Origin: Chloroflexota bacterium
GTDB taxonomy: Bacteria; Chloroflexota; Dehalococcoidia; Dehalococcoidales; UBA2162
DNA: 15,254 bases
Direction: 5' to 3'
Assembly: GCA_016202555.1 (NCBI GenBank)
Contig: JACQOL010000111.1
Coordinates: 1-15,254, forward strand
The notes under the pieces were generated by a model, which was not told the DNA's origin, did no database searches, and saw only the letters and a list, made by a program, of their open reading frames with translations. Position numbers and translations under genes: made by a program. Each line of letters starts with the position of its first letter. Within the stretch, counting starts at the first letter, position 1. Positions 7,492 to 15,254 of the stretch are shown piece after piece.

Positions 7492-8523
7492 ATGGGTATA
7501 CCAAGAATTGCGATAACAATGGGCGACCCGGCCGGGATTGGTCCTGAGATTATCGTAAAGGTGCTTTCGCTGATGGAAACCTATGATATTTGCCAGCCTC
7601 TGGTCGTGGGCAGTAAAGAAATCATTGAAGATGCTGTCCGCATTACCCATCGGGCCCTGAAAACAAATGCGGTCAAAAGTCCCGAGGAAGGGAACTATCG
7701 TTACGGTGTGATTGACCTGTTGGATTTGGCTAATATCAAGATTAAGGATGTGGAGTATGGTAAGGTTTCTGCCCAATGCGGTAAAGCCGCCGGAGAGGTA
7801 ATTGCTAAAGCGATTGAACTGGCAAAGGCTGGTGAAGTAGATGCCGTAGTGACGGCACCAATCCATAAGGAGTCCTTTAAGTTGGGTGGTTGGGGTGAAA
7901 AGTATGTTGGGCACACCGAAATGTTTGCCGATTTAACCAATACTAAGAAGTATACAATGATGCTGGCTCATGGCGATTTTAAGGTGGTGCATGTTTCAAC
8001 CCATGTTCCTTTAGCCGAGGCGGTAAAGCTGGTTAAGAAAGATAGGATTCTTGAAGTAATCAAGATTGCTCATGATGCCTGTTTGACTCTTGGCATAAAA
8101 AAACCGAAGATAGCGGTTGCCGGACTTAATCCCCACGCCGGTGATGGTGGCGTCCTGGGAAGGGAGGAAATCGACGAGATAATACCAGCAATCAAAGAGG
8201 CGCAGCTTCTGGGCATTAATGCTGATGGTCCTGTTCCGGCCGATACTGTTTTCTCTAAGGCGGTTGGCGGGTGGTATGATATCGTGGTTACGATGTATCA
8301 TGACCAAGGTCATATTCCGATGAAAACGCTGGGTTTTGTCTGGGATGAGAGCCGTAAGGATTGGAAAGAGGTATCGGGAATTAATGCTACTCTTGGGTTG
8401 CCCATTATTAGAGTTTCCGTTGACCACGGTACCGCTTTTGGTAAAGCGGGCAAGGGGACTGCCCGCCCCGATAGCCTGATTGATGCTATCAAACTGGCAG
8501 TAAGGTTGGTCGGAAGTAGATAA
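7492..8523 (+). CDS. pdxA: PdxA-family 4-phospho-hydroxy-acid dehydrogenase (decarboxylating)
   Basis: The 343-residue protein has the full PdxA signature set: ITMGDPAGIGPE at 8-19, TAPIHKE, GHTEMFADLT, STHVPL, LNPHAGDGG, MYHDQGH and VDHGTAFGKAGKG. The three metal-ligand histidines of the E. coli enzyme correspond to H171, H215 and H270. PdxA oxidises 4-phosphohydroxy-L-threonine in vitamin B6 synthesis; PdxA2 relatives act on 4-phospho-D-threonate or -erythronate. All oxidise a beta-hydroxy acid with decarboxylation and share fold and chemistry with isopropylmalate dehydrogenase. An extra segment of about 12 residues (around VWDESRKDWKEVSG) precedes the TLGLP motif. No other B6 gene is present, and the position between a phosphatase and sugar enzymes suggests a sugar-acid phosphate substrate (inference). 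The second ATG (7492) is chosen for its spacing from AGGAGG. Confidence 0.88.
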   Translation: MGIPRIAITMGDPAGIGPEIIVKVLSLMETYDICQPLVVGSKEIIEDAVRITHRALKTNAVKSPEEGNYRYGVIDLLDLANIKIKDVEYGKVSAQCGKAAGEVIAKAIELAKAGEVDAVVTAPIHKESFKLGGWGEKYVGHTEMFADLTNTKKYTMMLAHGDFKVVHVSTHVPLAEAVKLVKKDRILEVIKIAHDACLTLGIKKPKIAVAGLNPHAGDGGVLGREEIDEIIPAIKEAQLLGINADGPVPADTVFSKAVGGWYDIVVTMYHDQGHIPMKTLGFVWDESRKDWKEVSGINATLGLPIIRVSVDHGTAFGKAGKGTARPDSLIDAIKLAVRLVGSR

Positions 8524-8564
8524 TTAAGCCCTGTGGGGTTGGTCAGAACGAGGTATATTTTATA

Positions 8565-9098
8565 GTGGATAAAAGCCAGCATCAGTCAAGTCAGATACAG
8601 AAAATTTGGGAAACAGAATGGTTCTCTATCGAAGCTGTACCCAATCAATCTTCGAGTGGCCGACCCTATTTCCGATTGTCGATGAATGATTCGGTTGAGG
8701 TGATTGCGGTTACTCCGGATAAAAAGATTATCCTGGTGCGGCAGTTTAGACCGGCCTTAGGTATTTCAATGCTGGAACTGCCGGCTGGCCACGTTGATAC
8801 AGGAGAATCAAGGGAAGAAGCCATCATCAGGGAATTGAGAGAGGAAACAGGGTATGTTTGTGATGAGACAACCTGTCTTGGTTCTTTCCGGATTGCCCCC
8901 AGCCGGATTAACAATACCTTGCACTTTTTCTTTGGGAAAGGTGCAAGGACGATGGATGTAAAAGGGGAAAGGGGGAGAGAGACTGAGGTTGTTTTAGTGA
9001 CAGAGGACGAATTTAACAAATTGATTTTAGATGGTAAGTTCTTAGAGGTTGCCGGGGTCGCCAGTTACTTTTTATCCCGGCTTAAAGGATTTTTATAA
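8565..9098 (+). CDS. Nudix hydrolase, ADP-ribose pyrophosphatase-like
   Basis: The 177-residue protein has a perfect Nudix box at residues 75-97: G75, E81, R89-E90, E93-E94, G96. The layout (KIILVRQFRP, LELPAGHVD before and within the box) is that of ADP-ribose/nucleoside-diphosphate-sugar pyrophosphatases. Such enzymes split the diphosphate of NDP-sugars, so it may clear dead-end or side-product sugar nucleotides of this pathway (inference), or be a general housekeeping enzyme. GTG 8565 is the only plausible start before the domain. The upstream GAGG is far away (about 11 bases), so expression may be weak or coupled. It lies 41 bases after the PdxA-like gene and 72 bases before the next. Confidence 0.85.
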   Translation: MDKSQHQSSQIQKIWETEWFSIEAVPNQSSSGRPYFRLSMNDSVEVIAVTPDKKIILVRQFRPALGISMLELPAGHVDTGESREEAIIRELREETGYVCDETTCLGSFRIAPSRINNTLHFFFGKGARTMDVKGERGRETEVVLVTEDEFNKLILDGKFLEVAGVASYFLSRLKGFL

Positions 9099-9103
9099 TT
9101 TTA

Positions 9104-9120
9104 GGTAATGTGTAATTACC
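9104..9120. repeat. Short inverted repeat in the 72-base gap
   Basis: GGTAAT and ATTACC form a perfect 6-base inverted repeat around a 5-base loop, just after the Nudix stop. No T-run follows, so it is not a convincing Rho-independent terminator. It could be a weak operator or chance. A poor promoter-like pair (TTGCCT at 9127, GATAAC at 9149, 16-base spacer) follows it before the next gene. Confidence 0.2.
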
Positions 9121-9170
9121 ATTCTCTTGCCTGAGTTTCAAAGAATAGGATAACTTTAGGGGATAGTTAT

Positions 9171-11056
<1,886 letters not shown>

Positions 11057-11067
11057 GAGGTAACAGG

Positions 11068-12075
11068 GTGATTATTAGTCGAACCCCTTTTCGTATTTCA
11101 TTTTTTGGCGGTGGTACCGACTACCCGGTCTGGTACCATGAAAATGGTGGTGCGGTATTGGGCACAACCATCGACAAGTATTGCTATATCACCTGCCGTT
11201 ACCTGCCGCCGTTCTTTGAACATAAGTACCGCATTGTTTATTCCCTTACAGAGCTTGTCCGTGATATTGATGAAATCCGTCACCCTGCTGTCAGAGAAAC
11301 CCTCCGATTTCTCGGAATTACTGAAGGAGTGGAAATTCACCACGATGGCGACTTGCCAGCCAGAACGGGATTGGGCTCAAGCTCATCATTTACTGTCGGT
11401 CTCCTCCACGCACTTTATGCCCTCAAAGGAATTATGCCTCCTAAGATGCAATTAGCCCAGGAGGCAATCGATATTGAGCAGAATATAATTAAGGAAAATG
11501 TCGGCTCTCAAGACCAGGTTTTAGCCGCTTTTGGTGGATTCAGCCGCATCAATTTTAGCGGAGATGGTAATATCGAAATTGAACATATCATCATCAAGCC
11601 ACAACGGCTTGAGTTACTTCAGAATCATTTGATGCTATTCTTTACCGGGTTTTCCAGGACGGCTTCGGAAATTGCCAGCGAGCAAATTAAACAGACCCCT
11701 AATAAAAAGCGGGAACTAGCAGAAATGCAAGGTATGGTGGACGAGGCTATAAATATTCTTGATGGAGACAATGACCTGCTAGAATTCGGAAAACTACTGC
11801 ACCAGAGCTGGCAACTGAAACGCAGCTTAACCGATAGAATATCGACGCCTTCTATTGATGCCATTTACGATAGGGCAATTTGTGCTGGTGCTACCGGTGG
11901 TAAGCTACTGGGTGCCGGCGGCGGGGGCTTTATCCTGCTCTTTGTCAGTCCTGAGCTTCAAGCCAGGGTAAAGGAAAATCTAAATGGTTTGTTGCACGTT
12001 CCTTTCCGCTTTGAGAACTTAGGTAGCCAGATTATCTTTTATGAGCCGGATTTATTTTATGGGAATTCGGGGTGA
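11068..12075 (+). CDS. GHMP-family sugar kinase, D-glycero-D-manno-heptose 7-phosphate kinase-like
   Basis: The 335-residue protein has the three GHMP motifs: the N-terminal SRTPFRISFFGGGTDYP, the ATP loop PARTGLGSSSS at residues 97-107 and KLLGAGGGGF at 279-288. The N-terminus and overall length match HddA-type heptose 7-phosphate kinases and relatives that phosphorylate the anomeric C1 hydroxyl, giving the substrate for a nucleotidyltransferase. HddA normally travels with gmhA, gmhB and hddC, none of which is here, so the true sugar may differ. The cytidylyltransferase-like protein could be the next enzyme (inference). GTG 11068 is supported by GAGG with a 7-base spacer and by homology starting at residue 1. 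A 129-base gap follows. Confidence 0.87.
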   Translation: MIISRTPFRISFFGGGTDYPVWYHENGGAVLGTTIDKYCYITCRYLPPFFEHKYRIVYSLTELVRDIDEIRHPAVRETLRFLGITEGVEIHHDGDLPARTGLGSSSSFTVGLLHALYALKGIMPPKMQLAQEAIDIEQNIIKENVGSQDQVLAAFGGFSRINFSGDGNIEIEHIIIKPQRLELLQNHLMLFFTGFSRTASEIASEQIKQTPNKKRELAEMQGMVDEAINILDGDNDLLEFGKLLHQSWQLKRSLTDRISTPSIDAIYDRAICAGATGGKLLGAGGGGFILLFVSPELQARVKENLNGLLHVPFRFENLGSQIIFYEPDLFYGNSG

Positions 12076-12159
12076 TGCTTCCCTTTAGTCTTAGTCAAGT
12101 GATGGTACAGATTTAAAACCGCCGGCAAGTCGCTCGGGTAAACGATGCTCTGGCGATGG

Positions 12160-12168
12160 TGATATAAG
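12160..12168 (+). promoter_or_regulatory. Possible extended -10 promoter element
   Basis: TGATATAAG matches the extended -10 form TGnTATAAT at 8 of 9 specified or free positions. It lies 36 bases before the DegT-fold gene in the largest non-coding gap. No good -35 hexamer sits 16-18 bases upstream, which extended -10 promoters can tolerate. It could start an internal transcript for the 3-dehydrase and exporter genes. Pattern match only. Confidence 0.3.
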
Positions 12169-12182
12169 CTTGAAGTATGACA

Positions 12183-12195
12183 CCCTGTTCCAGGG
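12183..12195 (+). promoter_or_regulatory. Small hairpin overlapping the ribosome binding site of the DegT-fold gene
   Basis: CCCTG, loop TTC, then CAGGG form a perfect 5-base-pair, GC-rich stem. The 3' arm contains part of the Shine-Dalgarno sequence AGGGGG (12192-12197) for ATG 12205. If formed in the mRNA it would partly hide the site. It is short and could be chance. Confidence 0.3.
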
Positions 12196-12204
12196 GGATA
12201 AGAA

Positions 12205-13323
12205 ATGCGAATAATGTTTGGCGACCTTAAAATTGGTGATACTGCCCGAAAATATATCCAGAGAGCGCTTGATAGCAACTGGGTTTCCGAGGGAGCTAAT
12301 GTTAAAGAATTTGAGCAAAATTTTGCTAATAAATTTGGTTATAAGCATGCTATTGCCACCAGCTCAGGTACGGATGCCGATATCGTCTCCTGTGCTTCAC
12401 TGTATGATTTCGGGGCTAACCGGGGGGATGAAATTATTGTCCCGGCGTTATGCTTTGTTGCCTGTGCCAATTCAATTCTGGCTGCCGGTTTTACCCCTAA
12501 ATTCGTTGATGTCAGGGTCGATAGCCTGAATATCGACCCGGCTAAAATTGATGAGGCGATTACCGATAAGACCAGAGCCATCATGGTGGTTCATACAATG
12601 GGTAAACCTTGTGAAATGGATGCTATTCTTAAAATTGCTCGCCCCCACAATCTAAAGATTATCGAAGATGCCTGTGAGGCGCATGGGGCTACTTATAAAG
12701 GTAAATTTGTCGGCAGTATTGGCGATATGGGCACTTTTAGTTTTTATGCTGCTCATGTCGTCGTTGCCGGCGAAGGCGGGATGGTGGTTACCAATAATGA
12801 TGAAATCGCTAATGTGGTTCGGTCAGTAAAATCTCACGGTCGTCCTTTCGGTAGTATCTACTTTGATTTCCAGCGGATTGGCTTTAACTCCAGAATGAAT
12901 GAGCTGACGGCTGCCATTGGACTGGAAGGTCTGGAAAAGTTTGATCAGACCTTCAGTAAACGCAAGGGTAATTTTTATAAGTTATTAGAATTGACCAGAG
13001 GGTTATCTGATTACCTTTACTTTCCTAAAGAAGAGAGCTATGAAAAAATAAGCCCTCATGCTTTTTCCATCGTCTTGAAAGATAAGAAATATGATTGCCC
13101 AAAACTCTACAAATATCTGGAAGCCAAAGGTATTCAGTGTAAGACCTTATTCGCCAGCTTGCCCACCCAGCACCGAGCGTTCCAATTTATGAACTACAAA
13201 TACGGTCAGTTCCCGGTATCGGAGTATATTGGGGAAAACGGGCTGCATTTTGGTATTCACCAGTATTTAACTGAAGATGATTTGGTCTATATTAGCGATA
13301 CCCTAAAAGCCTATTTTAAGTGA
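12205..13323 (+). CDS. ColD/RfbH-type PMP-dependent sugar 3-dehydrase, DegT/DnrJ/EryC1/StrS fold
   Basis: The 372-residue protein has the DegT aminotransferase fold: NWVSEG near the start, TSSGTDAD, the cofactor-binding D155 in IIEDACEAHG, and SRMNELTAAIGL. The position of the PLP Schiff-base lysine, normally in SFxxxK, is H184 in SFYAAH, followed by GEGG. His at this place is the hallmark of ColD (GDP-4-keto-6-deoxymannose 3-dehydratase) and RfbH (CDP-4-keto-6-deoxyglucose 3-dehydrase), which use pyridoxamine phosphate to remove the 3-hydroxyl. I see no cysteine cluster after the active site like the [2Fe-2S] motif of RfbH, and the length is close to ColD (about 390), so it is probably iron-sulfur-free. 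The substrate must be a 4-keto nucleotide sugar; the 4,6-dehydratase making it is not in the window. AGGGGG lies 7 bases before ATG 12205. Confidence 0.85.
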   Translation: MRIMFGDLKIGDTARKYIQRALDSNWVSEGANVKEFEQNFANKFGYKHAIATSSGTDADIVSCASLYDFGANRGDEIIVPALCFVACANSILAAGFTPKFVDVRVDSLNIDPAKIDEAITDKTRAIMVVHTMGKPCEMDAILKIARPHNLKIIEDACEAHGATYKGKFVGSIGDMGTFSFYAAHVVVAGEGGMVVTNNDEIANVVRSVKSHGRPFGSIYFDFQRIGFNSRMNELTAAIGLEGLEKFDQTFSKRKGNFYKLLELTRGLSDYLYFPKEESYEKISPHAFSIVLKDKKYDCPKLYKYLEAKGIQCKTLFASLPTQHRAFQFMNYKYGQFPVSEYIGENGLHFGIHQYLTEDDLVYISDTLKAYFK

Positions 13324-13331
13324 GAGGATAA

Positions 13332-14159
13332 ATGCAAGCAAAACCATATTTAGTTATCAAGCCGAAAAAAGGCTGGCAGCTAATTGATTTCAAAGAGCTA
13401 ATTGAGTATCGCGACCTGTTCTACTTCCTGGTTACTCGTGATATTAAGGTGCGCTATAAGCAAACCGTGTTGGGCGGGTTGTGGGCAATTATCCAGCCCT
13501 TTTTTATGATGGTTGTTTTCAGCCTTTTCTTTGGCACTTTAGCTAAAGTGCCTTCTGATGGCGTTCCTTACCCCATCTTTAACTATTCGGCAATGATTGC
13601 CTGGACTTATTTTGCCGGTGCCGTTACCGGTTCGAGCAATAGCCTTCTTCAGGAAGCCAGTTTAATATCCAAGGTCTATTTCCCTCGCCTGATTGCTCCC
13701 TTAGCCCCGCTGCTGGCAGGTTTACTGGACTTTGCTATTGCCTTTATCGTTTTAATCGTTATGATGCTTTTTTATCGGGTCTACCCGACTATTATGATAC
13801 TATTTTTGCCCCTCCTGGTGCTCCTGATGATGCTGGCCGCCAGTGGGGTCGGCATGTTTCTGGCCGCTCTAAACGCTAACTACCGTGACATCCGCTACAC
13901 GATTTCATTTTTAGTGCAGTTCTGGATGTTTGCCTCACCGGTCGTTTATCCGGTGTCGATAATACCGGAAAAGTATCGTCTTATTTATGCTATCAATCCG
14001 ATGGTTGGCGTCATTGAGGGGTTTCGCTCGGCGTTACTGGGGACGGTCGCTTTCCCCATTCAGATGCTGCTAATTTCTACCCTGGTAAGTGTGATACTAT
14101 TTATTATTGGAGCGTTGTATTTTAAACAGACAGAACGCTCTTTTGCTGATGTGATTTGA
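13332..14159 (+). CDS. wzm: ABC-2 type polysaccharide exporter permease (Wzm/TagG family)
   Basis: The 275-residue integral membrane protein has about six hydrophobic segments and a charged N-terminal cytoplasmic part. The family signature RDIKVRYKQTVLGGLW is at about residues 37-52, and the conserved NANYRDIRYTISFLVQFWMF, YPVSIIPEKYR and NPMVGVIEGFR regions follow. Wzm/TagG permeases form the channel through which lipid-linked O-polysaccharide or teichoic acid crosses the cytoplasmic membrane. It starts 8 bases after the 3-dehydrase stop with AGAGG upstream, and the ATPase gene follows after 8 bases. The close link to the sugar genes indicates that the sugar is part of an exported surface glycan. 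Whether that is O-antigen or a Gram-positive-type wall polymer depends on the host, which I cannot tell. Confidence 0.92.
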   Translation: MQAKPYLVIKPKKGWQLIDFKELIEYRDLFYFLVTRDIKVRYKQTVLGGLWAIIQPFFMMVVFSLFFGTLAKVPSDGVPYPIFNYSAMIAWTYFAGAVTGSSNSLLQEASLISKVYFPRLIAPLAPLLAGLLDFAIAFIVLIVMMLFYRVYPTIMILFLPLLVLLMMLAASGVGMFLAALNANYRDIRYTISFLVQFWMFASPVVYPVSIIPEKYRLIYAINPMVGVIEGFRSALLGTVAFPIQMLLISTLVSVILFIIGALYFKQTERSFADVI

Positions 14160-14167
14160 GGTGGGGA

Positions 14168-15254
14168 ATGTCTGAGCCAATAATTAAGGTTAAAAACCTC
14201 TCTAAGCGCTATCGAATTGGCGCCCGGGAACAGTATAAAACATTTCGTGAAGCAATCATAGACGGCATCAGTGCCCCGGTGAGAAATTTGGGCAGACTGC
14301 GCCGTATGACCAGGTTCAAAGATGGTGATGAGGCTGATGTCATCTGGGCGCTGAAGGATGTCTCCTTTGATGTTAGTGAAGGGGAAGTGCTGGGTATCAT
14401 CGGCAGGAATGGGGCTGGTAAGACTACGGTTTTGAAAATCTTATCCCGCATTACTGAACCAACTGGTGGTTTCGCTGAAATTTATGGCCGGGTTTCCAGC
14501 TTGCTGGAGGTTGGTACCGGCTTCCATCCTGAGCTTACCGGCCGCGAGAATATTTTTCTGAATGGTGCTATTCTGGGGATGCGGAAGCGGGAAATCGAGC
14601 AGAAGTTCGACGAAATTATTGCTTTTGCCGAACTGGAGAAGTTTCTGGATACCCCGGTGAAGCGATATTCCAGCGGTATGTATGTTCGGCTCGCTTTTGC
14701 CGTGGCGGCTCACTTGGAGCCGGAGGTTTTGCTAGTGGACGAAGTGCTGGCGGTGGGAGACATTGCCTTTCAGCAGAAATGCCTGGGAAAAATGGAAGAA
14801 GTGGCTAAAGGGGGGCGGACGGTGCTCTTTGTCAGCCATAATATGGGGGCAATCCGTAACTTATGTAACAGCGTTCTCTGGCTAGATAGTGGTCAGGTAG
14901 TGAAAAAAGGGGCAACTGATGAGGTGGTCAGGGACTACGAAGAGCAGATGTTAAAGCATTTTGACAAGTCTTCCTATGTTGTAGAAAGAAATCCGGAAGA
15001 GGTCAAGGGTAAGAGCTTCTATTTCAGCCGCGTTGAAATGCGGGATGCCAGGGGTGAAAATACTAACCTGTTTAGATATAATGACACATTAGTCTTGCTT
15101 GTTGATTTTGCCGGTGAGCTTGCCGGAGGTAATTTTTGTCCTGAATTCTATCTCCATAATGAGCTAGGGCAACTGGTTTCCGTCGGGTCATCAGGGGTTT
15201 TGCACAGTGTTTATTTCGGCGATAAAGTTAGAAAAGTAAGAATAGATATTGGAC
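14168..15254 (+). CDS. wzt: ABC polysaccharide exporter ATPase with C-terminal glycan-binding domain (Wzt), 3' partial
   Basis: The frame from ATG 14168 (GAGG 6 bases upstream) stays open for 362 codons to the end of the window. The nucleotide-binding domain (about residues 1-260) has Walker A GRNGAGKT at 79-86, the signature SSGMY at 168-172, Walker B LLVDE at 188-192 and the H-loop His224. The long insert between the first strands (about residues 20-58) is usual for Wzt/TagH. After residue 270 a beta-rich region begins (SFYFSRVEMRD, FRYNDTLVLLVDF), as in the Wzt C-terminal domain that recognises the modified end of the O-polysaccharide. This domain is cut by the window edge. It energises export together with the preceding permease. 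Confidence 0.92.
   Translation, partial: MSEPIIKVKNLSKRYRIGAREQYKTFREAIIDGISAPVRNLGRLRRMTRFKDGDEADVIWALKDVSFDVSEGEVLGIIGRNGAGKTTVLKILSRITEPTGGFAEIYGRVSSLLEVGTGFHPELTGRENIFLNGAILGMRKREIEQKFDEIIAFAELEKFLDTPVKRYSSGMYVRLAFAVAAHLEPEVLLVDEVLAVGDIAFQQKCLGKMEEVAKGGRTVLFVSHNMGAIRNLCNSVLWLDSGQVVKKGATDEVVRDYEEQMLKHFDKSSYVVERNPEEVKGKSFYFSRVEMRDARGENTNLFRYNDTLVLLVDFAGELAGGNFCPEFYLHNELGQLVSVGSSGVLHSVYFGDKVRKVRIDIG

Noticed and set aside
7432..7914. 160-codon open frame on the minus strand
   Set aside because: It lies opposite the phosphatase and PdxA-like genes, whose motifs are intact and well spaced. The translation shows no recognisable domain.
8011..8427. 138-codon open frame on the minus strand
   Set aside because: Shadow of the PdxA-like gene; no family motif and no ribosome binding site supporting it.
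1..8523. Ordinary leucine, pyruvate-dehydrogenase, hexuronate and vitamin B6 genes side by side by chance
   Set aside because: None has its usual partners (leuBCD, E2/E3, uxaBC, other pdx genes), and many gene junctions overlap, which points to a shared pathway.
9104..9120. Inverted repeat as a Rho-independent terminator
   Set aside because: The stem is only 6 pairs with two GC pairs, and no T-run follows.

Overview
The window is a dense block of 16 protein genes, all on the + strand and mostly overlapping or separated by fewer than 75 bases. It reads as one long operon, or two to three nested ones, for making an unusual nucleotide-activated sugar and exporting the polysaccharide that carries it. 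The genes are clearly bacterial, with GAGG/AGGAGG ribosome binding sites, GTG starts, and a Wzm/Wzt-type ABC-2 glycan exporter. An anaerobe is plausible because there is a cobalamin-binding radical SAM enzyme. A Chloroflexota (Dehalococcoidia-like) or similar uncultured lineage is only a guess. I see no tRNA, rRNA, CRISPR array, transposase or phage gene.

Region 1 (1-8523) is the unusual part. It encodes, in order: a LeuA-like acetyl-CoA/2-oxo-acid condensing enzyme lacking the leucine-binding regulatory domain (5' end outside the window); thiamine-diphosphate E1 alpha and beta subunits with no E2 or E3; a B12-binding radical SAM enzyme; a glucose-1-phosphate cytidylyltransferase homologue with an altered nucleotide loop; a two-subunit (SAF plus large chain) dehydratase/lyase of the UxaA/SuyAB family; an inositol-monophosphatase-family phosphatase; and a PdxA-family beta-hydroxyacid oxidative decarboxylase.

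Region 2 (8565-13323) has a Nudix hydrolase, a GDP-fucose-synthase-type epimerase/reductase, a second SDR epimerase/reductase, a GHMP sugar kinase of the heptose-phosphate-kinase type, and a DegT-fold enzyme. In the last of these the PLP-binding lysine is replaced by histidine, the hallmark of ColD/RfbH-type 3-dehydrases that remove a sugar hydroxyl. Region 3 (13332 to the end) is the exporter: the permease Wzm and the ATPase Wzt, with the start of its glycan-binding C-terminal domain running off the window.

Working model (inference): LeuA-like, the UxaA/SuyAB-like pair and PdxA-like form a condensation, dehydration and oxidative-decarboxylation series. This parallels the LeuA, LeuC/LeuD, LeuB logic of 2-oxo-acid elongation. 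The stand-alone E1 pair could then decarboxylate the 2-oxo acid and transfer its acyl group to a keto-deoxy sugar nucleotide, giving a branched or extended sugar. The kinase, phosphatase and cytidylyltransferase would make the activated sugar, and the SDRs and the 3-dehydrase would tailor it. No 4,6-dehydratase and no glycosyltransferase lies in the window, so those steps must be encoded outside it.

There is no gene-free stretch over 300 bases. The largest gaps are 12076-12204 (129 bases, with a possible extended -10 promoter and a small hairpin over a ribosome binding site) and 9099-9170 (72 bases, with a short inverted repeat).
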